Positions 34,262-64,000 of a stretch of 64,000 nucleotides of DNA are shown one piece after another; the first letter of the stretch is position 1, and each line of letters starts with the position of its first letter. Made by a program: the position numbers and the translations under genes. The notes beneath the pieces were generated by a model that did not search any database, was not told where the DNA came from, and was given only the letters and a program-made list of their open reading frames with translations. The DNA comes from Chamaea fasciata (lineage: Eukaryota > Chordata > Aves > Passeriformes > Sylviidae): contig JARCOQ010000016.1 in the NCBI GenBank assembly GCA_029207755.1, forward strand, positions 7,612,501 through 7,676,500, read 5' to 3'.

Positions 34262-37200
34262 GTGAGAGCAGGCACGGCCCAACCTGACCCACAGCCAGCA
34301 GCCAGGTTCCCTGCTGGTTTCCCACCCGCTCAGGAGCTTCCTGGGATGGGTTTAACGGCCACAAATAGCCTGAAATGCCACAGTATTGCCCACTACCCTT
34401 TTTCATCCCTTTTTGTACCCCTGTGAGCCACCAGCACATCCCGTGACAGTGGGCTCTGCAGGCTGGCAAGGAGTTGAGGATTGGTGCCCTGGTTCTCCTG
34501 CCAGGCTCACCCCCAGCCTGCAGCTTCATCTTTCTCCATGCAGGACTCAGGGACACTCCTGAGATTCACCCCAGCCCTGCTCCACATCCTGAGGCAGCCC
34601 TGTCCACCTCCACACCCACCGTGACTCTTCCTGCACCTTGACTTGTGCTGTTACCTGCACAGCCTGGCTCTCAGCTTGCTTAGCTGCAATTAAAACTCAC
34701 CAGACCCCAAAGCCCAGATGTTTTCCTCCCTCCTGGGTCTCCACTGAAGACACTGAAATGTCTTTATTTAGGGGAGGAACTCCTCGGAGCAGGGGCTCTT
34801 TATTTGTACATCTACAGGGAGCTGAGCTGTTTCATCGCTTCAAGGTTGGGGTCTGACGTGGGTCCCAGGGGTGCAGCAGTGCCACTGTCATGTCTTTTTC
34901 TCTTTCTTTCCTCTTTTGGGGCAGTTTCTGAGGACCCCGAGCCCCAGGATAGATACCATGGGATTTATTTTGCCATGCTGTTGGCTGGGGTGGGATTTCT
35001 CCTGCCCTACAACAGCTTTATCACCGATGTGGATTACCTGCACCATAAATACCCAGGTAGGTCTGGAGCAGCTCCAGCACTTCCCTGACACCCCAAACCT
35101 GGAGAGAGCTCAATCCCACTTCCACAGGAGCTGAACTCCTGTCCCCCCATCACCTGCCTCTCTTCAGGGACCTCCATCGTCTTTGACATGAGCCTCACCT
35201 ACATCCTGGTGGCCTTGGTGGCCGTCATCCTCAACAACGCGCTGGTGGAGCTGCTGAGCTTGCACACCCGGATCTCCGTGGGTGAGTGGGGTCCCTGCAG
35301 CCTCAGGCAGGGCTGTCCCCCTGCTGTGCCCCTGCCACCACCTCTGTCTGCCCTCCACAGGCTACCTCTTTGCCCTGGGGCCCCTGCTCTTCGTCAGCAT
35401 CTGCGACGTGTGGCTGGAGCTGTTCAGCCGCAGACAAGCCTACGCCATCAACCTGGTGGCTGTCGGGGTGGTGGCCTTTGGCTGCACAGGTATGTGGCAG
35501 AGCAGCTGGGCTGGGACATGGCAAGCAGGGGTGGGAAACAGCCCCAATCCCTGAGCTGTGGTCTCCTGGGACAACCTCCTGCTCTGATCCCTATAACCCT
35601 CCCTGCCCTGTCCCCTCCACCTCTGTCCAGGCATTGTGGGACTGGCCAGGGGCACCAGCACCAAACCATGTATGGGTCACCAACACCACCGATCTGGGCC
35701 ACCAGGGTGACATCCCAAGCCCCCACACCTGGTGGCCACTCTGGGTGGGAACAGACATAGTTGGAGCATCCGGGGAGGAAAAAAAAGGCCCTGCTGCTTT
35801 TGGAGCAAGGAGGCTGCTGGAAGGAGCAGCTCCCAGTTCCCTCTGGGGTTTCTTCCCCCTTCCCAGAGTTTTGGCTGCAGCAATAATCCCTCCTTCTCCC
35901 CTCTGTGCATCTCTCCTGAAGTGCAGCAATCCAGCTTCTATGGCTACACAGGGCTGCTGCCCAAGCGCTACACGCAGGGAGTGATGACGGGCGAGAGTAA
36001 GTACCCACAGCCACTGACCATGTTCACATCCCACCACATGGCCTTGCACCTTCTCCTGGGGCCCCAGTCAGTCACACCTGAGGCCCCACTGGCCCCCAGC
36101 ACAGCCCAGCTGGGTCGCCAGCAGATCAGGGACACCTCAGGGTGCTCCCCAGCAAACCAGTTTACTGGTTTTTAAGTCCCTGCGCTGCCATGCCAGGCTG
36201 GGGGTGGGGGTGTCTGCCAGAAGCTTTATCACCCCAAAATCACTACTGGTGACTCCTCTATACCGGGAAGCATCACATCCACACCGTGGGGGATGATGAG
36301 GATCCCTGAGCTGGGATTCAGCGGGGCCCGGCGCTGACAGCTCTCCCACACCGCCAGGCACCGCCGGGGTCATCATCTCGCTCAGCCGCATCTTCACCAA
36401 GCTGCTGCTGTCGGACGAGAAGGAGAACACCGTCATCTTCTTCTTCATCTCCATCGGCATGGAGCTGACGTGCTTCATCCTCCACCTCCTGGTGAAGCGC
36501 ACCCGCTTCGTGCGCTACTACACGGACTGTTCCCGCAAGGGCCTCCCCGAGAGCCGCGGGGCCAGCGACCCCGGCACTGGCTACCGCGTCCACCACGATG
36601 TCACCTCTGAGGACGTCCGATTTGTAAGCCAAGGGTGGGTTTCCCTCCCCGCCCCTGGGGTTCTTTGCCACTGCACCTCAGCGCTGCTGTCCCCTCTCCT
36701 CTCTCGTCCAGGAAAACCAGGAGCAGGGGCAGCCGAGCTCCCCCCAGGGCAGCCCCGGCCCCGAAGCTGAGCTGGCTGGGAGTGGCACCTACATGCGCTT
36801 CGACGTCCCTCGGCCCAAGATCAAGAGGAGCTGGCCCAGCTTCCGAGGTGAGTGGTGGGCTTGGGGGAAAGCCATGCCCGTGGGGTGGGATAAATGATCA
36901 GTAACACAGAGGTTTGGGAGAGGATCACCCCCAAGGCTGGAGAGGGACTTCTGAAAAGGGCATGGAATAGCAGGACAAAGGGAAATGGCTTCAAACTGAC
37001 AAGAGGACAGGATTAGGTGGGATATTTATCAAGAAATTCTTCCTTGTGAGGGTGGGGAGGCCCTGGCACATGCTGGCCAGAGAAGTGGTGGCTGCCCTGT
37101 TCCTGAAAGTGCCCAAGGCCAGGTTGGACGGGGCTTGCAGCAACCTGGGATTGTGGAAGGTGTCCTTGCCCATGGCAGGGGGTTGGAACTGGATGATCTT

Positions 37201-38291
37201 TAACAGTCCCTTCCATCCCAAACCATTCTATGATTCTATCATCCCTTTCCTAATGATATGCCCAAAACCGTGGGGCAAATTCATTTTCGAAAGGCACCCC
37301 TGGGGGTCAGACAAAGCTCTCAGGGTCTCCAAGGGGGCCGGGCTGGAGTTTAGGCTGAGCTGTGCTGCCTGTCCCTGCCAGACATGCTGCTCTACCGCTA
37401 CGTCGTGTCCCGCCTCATCTGGGCCTACATGCTCTCCATTGCCATGACCTACTTCATCACACTGTGCCTCTTTCCCGGGCTGGAGTCGGAGATCCACAAC
37501 TGCACGCTGGGGGAATGGCTCCCCATCCTCATCATGGCCATCTTCAACCTCTCTGACTTCGTCGGCAAGGTAGGAGAGAGGCCAGAGCCAGCACAGTGGG
37601 GGTCTGTCCCGCTTTGGTGTCCTCTTTCTAAGCCACTTGGCTCCACCAAGGGTCATCTCCACCCGCGGGGGTCTAACCAGTGTGAGGCTGGTGCTCACCA
37701 GCACAGCCAAGGTTGGGTTCCCACAGCAGTTGGTCTTTCCACCATTTCATCTCCTCGTTGCCCCATTTTGGGCACCGCAGGGCCCTCCCCAGCCTCCTCA
37801 TGCCCCCAGCAGAGTCTCTGCCCCTCTCTGCAGATCCTGGCTGCCCTGCCCTACGACTGGAGAGGGACCCACCTCCTCATCTACTCCTGCCTCCGTGTGG
37901 TCTTCATCCCCCTCTTCATCATGTGCGTCTACCCCAATGGGCAGCCCACCTTTGGCCACCCCGCCTGGCCCTGCATCTTCTCCCTCCTCATGGGCATCAC
38001 CAACGGCTACTTTGGCAGTGTCCCCATGATCCTGGCCGCGGGCAAAGTGAGCCCGGAGCAGCGGGAGCTGGCAGGTAGGACCGAGCCCTCCCGGGAATCC
38101 CACATGGTGTGCCCAGAGCACCCTGACACCCCCTGTCCCTTCCCACAGGGAACACCATGACCGTGTCCTACATGACGGGCTTGACGCTGGGCTCGGCCGT
38201 GGCGTATTTTGCCTACAGCCTCACCAGTACCTCCCACAGCACCTGTTTCTACACCGAGACCTCCAATGGCTCCTTTACCTTGGGGTACTGA
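34102..38291 (+). CDS. SLC29A4: SLC29A4 (PMAT/ENT4), complete coding region
   Basis: SLC29A4 is the plasma-membrane monoamine transporter, an equilibrative nucleoside transporter family member that carries serotonin, dopamine and other organic cations, and adenosine at acid pH. Joined exons: 34102-34261, 34925-35056, 35168-35281, 35361-35489, 35922-35996, 36358-36623, 36712-36847, 37382-37569, 37834-38074 and 38149-38291. They give 527 residues (human about 530) with consistent phases and no stops. ENT features visible: first helix YFAMLLAGVGFLLPYNSFI near 68-86; a long hydrophilic loop between helices 6 and 7 (about 255-337); C-terminal helices ending TVSYMTGLTLGSAVAYFAYS. E203 in MTGES aligns with human E206, reported as the charge sensor for cation selectivity, and I86 with human I89. 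Introns are very short (74-663 bases). Confidence 0.97.
34925..35056 (+). CDS. SLC29A4: SLC29A4 exon 3
   Basis: Acceptor tggggcag, donor GTAGGT. Residues 54-98, with transmembrane helix 1 and the NSFITDVDYLHHKYP loop start. Confidence 0.96.
35168..35281 (+). CDS. SLC29A4: SLC29A4 exon 4
   Basis: Acceptor ctcttcag, donor GTGAGT. Residues 98-136, transmembrane helix 2 (TYILVALVAVILNNALVE). Confidence 0.96.
35361..35489 (+). CDS. SLC29A4: SLC29A4 exon 5
   Basis: Acceptor ctccacag, donor GTATGT. Residues 136-179, helices 3-4 (YLFALGPLLFVSICDVW; AYAINLVAVGVVAFGC). Confidence 0.96.
35922..35996 (+). CDS. SLC29A4: SLC29A4 exon 6 with charge-sensor glutamate
   Basis: Acceptor ctcctgaag, donor GTAAGT. 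Residues 179-204, QQSSFYGYTGLLPKRYTQGV then MTGE. The glutamate is the human E206 equivalent. Confidence 0.96.
36358..36623 (+). CDS. SLC29A4: SLC29A4 exon 7
   Basis: Acceptor accgccag, donor GTAAGC. Residues 204-292: helices 5-6 (TAGVIISLSRIFTKLLL; VIFFFISIGMELTCFILHLL) and the start of the large intracellular loop, less conserved than the helices. Confidence 0.95.
36712..36847 (+). CDS. SLC29A4: SLC29A4 exon 8
   Basis: Acceptor ctcgtccag, donor GTGAGT. Residues 293-338, a Gln/Pro/Ser-rich loop ending in the conserved TYMRFDVPRPKIKRSWPSFR. Confidence 0.95.
36936..37243 (+). mobile_element. CR1 LINE 3' fragment in SLC29A4 intron 8
   Basis: A sense-oriented, 5'-truncated CR1 of about 310 bases fills most of a 534-base intron. 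Recognisable segments are 'aggacaaagggaaatggctt', 'gaaattcttccttgtgaggg', 'gccaggttggacggggcttg' and 'ccatggcagggggttggaac', ending in the diagnostic repeat 'attctatgattctat'. It is fairly well preserved, so it is younger than the CR1 pieces in WIPI2. Confidence 0.92.
37382..37569 (+). CDS. SLC29A4: SLC29A4 exon 9
   Basis: Acceptor cctgccag, donor GTAGGA. Residues 338-400, helices 7-8 (AYMLSIAMTYFITLCLFPGL; WLPILIMAIFNLSDFVGK). Confidence 0.96.
37834..38074 (+). CDS. SLC29A4: SLC29A4 exon 10
   Basis: Acceptor ctctgcag, donor GTAGGA. Residues 401-481, helices 9-10 including FSLLMGITNGYFGSVPMILA, a signature of the ENT family. Confidence 0.96.
38149..38291 (+). CDS. SLC29A4: SLC29A4 exon 11 and stop
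   Basis: Acceptor tcccacag. Residues 481-527, last helix and a short extracellular tail (CFYTETSNGSFTLGY), then TGA at 38289-38291. The tail has N-glycosylation-type NGS. Confidence 0.96.
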
Positions 38292-39010
38292 GCCCTGGGG
38301 TGGGGCAACGGGGACAGGATGGGACCTGCTTCCCACCATGGTCCCCAGAGCCCCACATCTCTCCTCAAGGAGGGAGCCTGGAGCCAGAAATCCACCCCAG
38401 CATGGACAAGGACTGTGGCACAGGGCTGCAGCACTCCCAAACGGCCTGTGCTGCCCAGCCAGGGACTGTGCAGGGCCACTGCTTGGGGTGACATTCCTCC
38501 CACTCCAGGGGACAGTTCTTGTTGCTTTTGGGGGATCTCCCCATCAGCAATGTGCAGCTCTCCAGTGAAGGCTGGGGATCTTCTGTTTGCGCCAAGCCAT
38601 TGACAGGAGGAAGAAAATACTGCCAAATCCCAAAGGGAATAGGACCAGCACTGGGGAGGAGGGTGATGGAGGGCTGGTGAGGAAGAAGAGGAGCAAGAGA
38701 GGAAGCAAACACTCTCTCAGTCCCTGGTGGCTCTGGGAAGGTGGGTCTCGAATTCCATTGATGGTGCTGCAGGTTTTCACCAGGAATGGCTTGAAATCAC
38801 AGTCCCTCCCCAAATATGCGAATCACTTCTGATGGCTGGGGAAAAGATTTTTTTGTGTGTGTCTTGTTTTACCCTCCGTAACTGTAACAGAGGCAGGGTC
38901 TTGCCTCCCCCACCCCACACTGTGAATCTGTACCATTGCAAGGGGTAGAGGGGGGTCCCAAGGCTACAGCACTGCCAGTGCCACCTGCAGGCCACTGCTG
39001 GGCCTCAAGA

Positions 39011-39016
39011 TTTATT
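39011..39016 (-). terminator. TNRC18: Candidate poly(A) signal of TNRC18
   Basis: TTTATT on the plus strand is AATAAA on the minus strand, about 2.87 kb after the stop codon. I saw no other canonical hexamer on that strand between here and the stop, though variants such as TATAAA occur. Confidence 0.5.
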
Positions 39017-39038
39017 GCACAGGACATAAGTGAAGCTG

Positions 39039-39052
39039 ATTAAATAATTAAA
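39039..39052 (+). terminator. SLC29A4: Candidate poly(A) signals of SLC29A4
   Basis: Two overlapping-spaced ATTAAA hexamers (39039-39044, 39047-39052). No AATAAA is present on this strand between the stop codon and here. Confidence 0.55.
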
Positions 39053-40205
39053 TGTCTTTGCAACGACGGTTGGTCCTTAGCTATGCCACTGGCACTGGTG
39101 GCACTTGACCACTGGTGATGGGCTGGGCTGGCACACACAGGCCTGCTGCCTGTCCTGTTGGGTCTTGGGGTGTCCCTTGTGCTGCTCCCCATCTTCAGGA
39201 CCCCCTTTGTCACTTGGGGCGGTTGAACATGTCACCGGGTTACACCAAACCCCTGCCAGCCTGCAAACTGCCGTGGGCATCACACAAGAGAGGGAACAGG
39301 CCAAGAGGAGCAGAAAACATCAGGAGAAGGTGCCAACACCACGTTTTGGACCCAGCTGCACCTCGCTGTGCCAACTGGCGGGTGCCACCTCGCAGGGAAT
39401 CAAGCCCAAGGAGGCAGGGAATGCCAGGCCTGGCCCCGACCCGGCCCCGCAGCACGGGAGGGTCTGGCCATGCCACGCTCCTGGCTCTATGAAGTGCAGC
39501 TCACACCAAAAAGCGCAAATCCAGCATTTCAACCTCAGCACATGGTGCCCTGAGCAAGGTGACAGAGGGAGGACTCACATCTCCAGCCCACAGGCCCTGT
39601 CCAGCAGACACCTGTACTCCAGTGTCCAGTCCTGTCCATTGGTGCCACCATGTCACACAGACAGGTTCTCCCCAAAAAGCCACCAGGCACCTGGGCTGTG
39701 TCTTTCTCAAAGGCAGGGGCTGAGCCAAAAAGCCATCATTGCCACCAAGAGGAGAAAAACCCTGAGGTCAGGACAAGTGAGACAAAGAAAGATGCTTCGT
39801 TGGGTTGCTTTTTTTCAATTAGATTTTTTTTTTTTATGAAAAAAGATCACACGGAGTTCTCCAACAAACAGAATGCCAAAAAAATTGTTTTAAACAAAAC
39901 ATAAACAAAACAAAACAAAAAGACAAAAACCTGGCTCTCCTTTCCTCTCGATTGTCTGAAATATCCTTGTGTTCCATAGAAGGCAGTGGGTTTTAAGTGC
40001 TTTCTATTTAACATTAGCATAAAATCTCTCTCGCGCGCTCTCTCTCTCGCTCTTTAAAATATGCTCACACAATTTGCTTCTAGAAGTACAGTACACTTTG
40101 AGCGTGGGGGGTGTGCCTGTTCCCAGATCATTTACAATCACAATCCAACAGGAAATAAAAAATAATATTCTAAACGTCAGACTGTGTTCATTTCTGCCGT
40201 TGTGG

Positions 40206-40310
40206 GTTTTTTTCTTTTTTTGTTTTTTATAATTTCATAATTTTTTTCACAGTTTTAAAAAGTTTATATTTATATATATATATTTATATTTATATTTATA
40301 ATTAAAAAGT
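40206..40310 (-). repeat. AT-rich low-complexity block in TNRC18 3' UTR
   Basis: T-runs followed by alternating TATATTTATA units (40263-40301). In the mRNA it would be an A/U-only tract. Confidence 0.8.
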
Positions 40311-41882
40311 TGAATCCATTTAAAGACTTATAATACAGGAGGGCTAAAGAGTCTTTTGGTACATTAAAACTGTACAGGCTAGAACCGTCACTGTCCGCCG
40401 TGCCGAGGTGCCGGTGGCCCGGGGTGGAGATGGTATGAGCTCAGCACCATGTGGTTTGTTTCAAGGACCAGGGGTAACTCTGGGGGCTGTCCCTCACCCC
40501 TGAGCCCCGGCCTCCAGTCTCTGGTACACAGCCAGGGTGGAGAGTTTCCAATCTGTCCTTGGCTTAAGTGTCTCCCCACCGGAGCCTGGGCCGAGCCGGG
40601 CCCCGCTTCGTGTCCCGGCGATCCGTAGTGCGAGTCGGGAGTTGCAAAGATCAGTGCGTCTCTTGGGAGTTTTAAGTGCAAGGATGGTGTGTCGTCCTCC
40701 TCAGGCTCTCCTCTGGTGTTCCCTCTTGCCAGGTGTAACCCTGGAGCAGCAGTGGCGGTGGCCAAGGGGAGCTCAGCTCCTCAGCGGATGGAGGAAGATG
40801 AACAGTGCAGTCCCTGAGCCCAAGGTGACAGCGGGGCTCTGGCTGTGGGGACGCCGCAGGCAGGCACAGCCAGGTTCACACACTGTCCCCATTCCCTTCA
40901 AATGGTGGGCAAGGCTTCGCAGCAGCTCCACGTCTCAGAGCAGGCAAGGCATGGCAGGTAAAGCTGGGTGAGGGATGCCAGATTCCAGTGGCCTCTGATC
41001 TTCTCTCCTCCAAGCAGCAGCTTTTCCCAGTCGTTTCCTGCCCCTTCACTGCACCCTCCAAGATGACGTCTCGGTTTGCCCCTTGTCACCCCCCTGGCCA
41101 CCTGCTTGCTCCCTCCAGCACCTTCACAGGGCAGAAGGGGTGCAGAGCCGCAGAGGGTTCAGACTGTTCAAGGCAGCGTTCCAGCCTGGATGTTGGCCCC
41201 TCTTCCACCTGGCTCCTCCCAGCCTGGAGGATTCTCTTCTGCCATCTCTGTGCTGGGGCCAGCCCTGTCCCGTTGTGCTCCACACACTGTTGGAGGGGTC
41301 TCCAGGGAAAGGGAACGGCAAAAAGGCGCTGAGAGGATCGAGACGAGGCGCTGAGAGAGACTCATCTCCTTTCTCTTTCACCCTGTCCTTCCTATAAAGG
41401 GTCATGCGAAACTAAGCCGGAAAGGGAATATAAGGACGGAGAGGAGCGCATGCGGAAGGCAAGAGGGTCCTTCCACGTGCGGGCGGCTTCCGAGTTACTG
41501 ATGGGGGAAAATGACACAAAAGGGATCCCTCCTGCCGGGGGGGTCCCGCTGGTGAAATGATCACGAGACCCATGTGCTTTCCTGGACCAAAAGGAGGAAG
41601 GGAGAAGTTGGTCAAGTGTCACCTTACTTAAAGCCACTTCCAGAAGAGCCTCGGGGGTTCAAGCACCACCACCACCCCCCATGGCATCTTACTCGAGTCC
41701 TGTAACTGCTTCCCCAACCCCTTTCTTCAGCCTTCTCCTTCCTCCTCGCGTCTCTCGCGCTCTCCTGTCTGTAGTGTGACACAGAAATGAGCATTGAAAG
41801 AAACAATCATGTCGTCTGAACAGGCACGTCCTCAGGTTTGTCCCATCCCGTCCCAGGGGGGTGGCATGTGTCCCCTGGGCGG

Positions 41883-64000
<22,118 letters not shown>

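Larger units (their letters stand above)
38292..39070 (+). other. SLC29A4: SLC29A4 3' UTR
   Basis: Non-coding sequence after the stop. Two ATTAAA signals at 39039-39044 and 39047-39052 are followed by a T/G-rich stretch (gtctttgcaacgacggttgg), so cleavage near 39065-39075 is likely. This gives a UTR of about 780 bases. Confidence 0.6.
38990..41882 (-). other. TNRC18: TNRC18 3' UTR
   Basis: Sequence after the TNRC18 stop codon on the minus strand, without coding signal. The only minus-strand AATAAA I find is at 39011-39016 (TTTATT on the plus strand), so the transcript is predicted to end near 38990, inside the SLC29A4 3' UTR. On the plus strand the UTR contains a CT/CG-rich run (40025-40055), an AT-rich block (40206-40310) and A/T-rich low-complexity DNA near 39810-39930. 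Confidence 0.6.

Overview
This window is nuclear DNA of a vertebrate, almost certainly a bird. The evidence is spliced genes with GT-AG introns, proteins close to their mammalian orthologues, several avian-type CR1 LINE 3' fragments as the main recognisable transposons, compact introns and GC-rich intergenic DNA. The order WIPI2 (+), SLC29A4 (+), TNRC18 (-) matches my memory of human 7p22.1, whose chicken counterpart I recall as chromosome 14. Species cannot be fixed from the sequence alone.

Layout. (1) 1-17278: WIPI2 from intron 1 to its stop codon, 11 coding exons; exon 1 lies left of the window. Its 3' UTR ends somewhere between about 17.9 and 22.0 kb. (2) About 22.0-31.7 kb: intergenic DNA with no supportable gene. 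It holds a diverged minisatellite and several AT-richer islands that look like conserved regulatory elements, three of them with a perfect octamer (ATGCAAAT). (3) 31.7-39.07 kb: SLC29A4, with a CpG-rich promoter and non-coding exon 1, then ten coding exons that give a complete 527-residue protein. (4) About 39.0-64.0 kb: the last 16 coding exons of TNRC18 on the minus strand (1397 residues to the stop) and its long 3' UTR. SLC29A4 and TNRC18 are tail-to-tail, and their predicted poly(A) sites overlap by tens of bases. The 5' part of TNRC18 lies right of the window.

The three genes are not a functional pathway. WIPI2 is a PI3P effector of autophagosome formation, SLC29A4 is the plasma-membrane monoamine/organic cation transporter (PMAT/ENT4), and TNRC18 is a chromatin reader with a C-terminal BAH domain. 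They are linked by conserved synteny. All exon joins were worked out by reading frame, splice sites and similarity to remembered mammalian orthologues; every phase agrees and I saw no frameshift or premature stop.

I did not find a previously undescribed system. The points most worth checking are the octamer-bearing candidate enhancers, the WIPI2 tandem donor, the TNRC18 in-frame cassette exon with a weak donor, the NAGNAG acceptor, the convergent 3'-end overlap and the internal CpG-rich TNRC18 exon beside two YY1-like sites.
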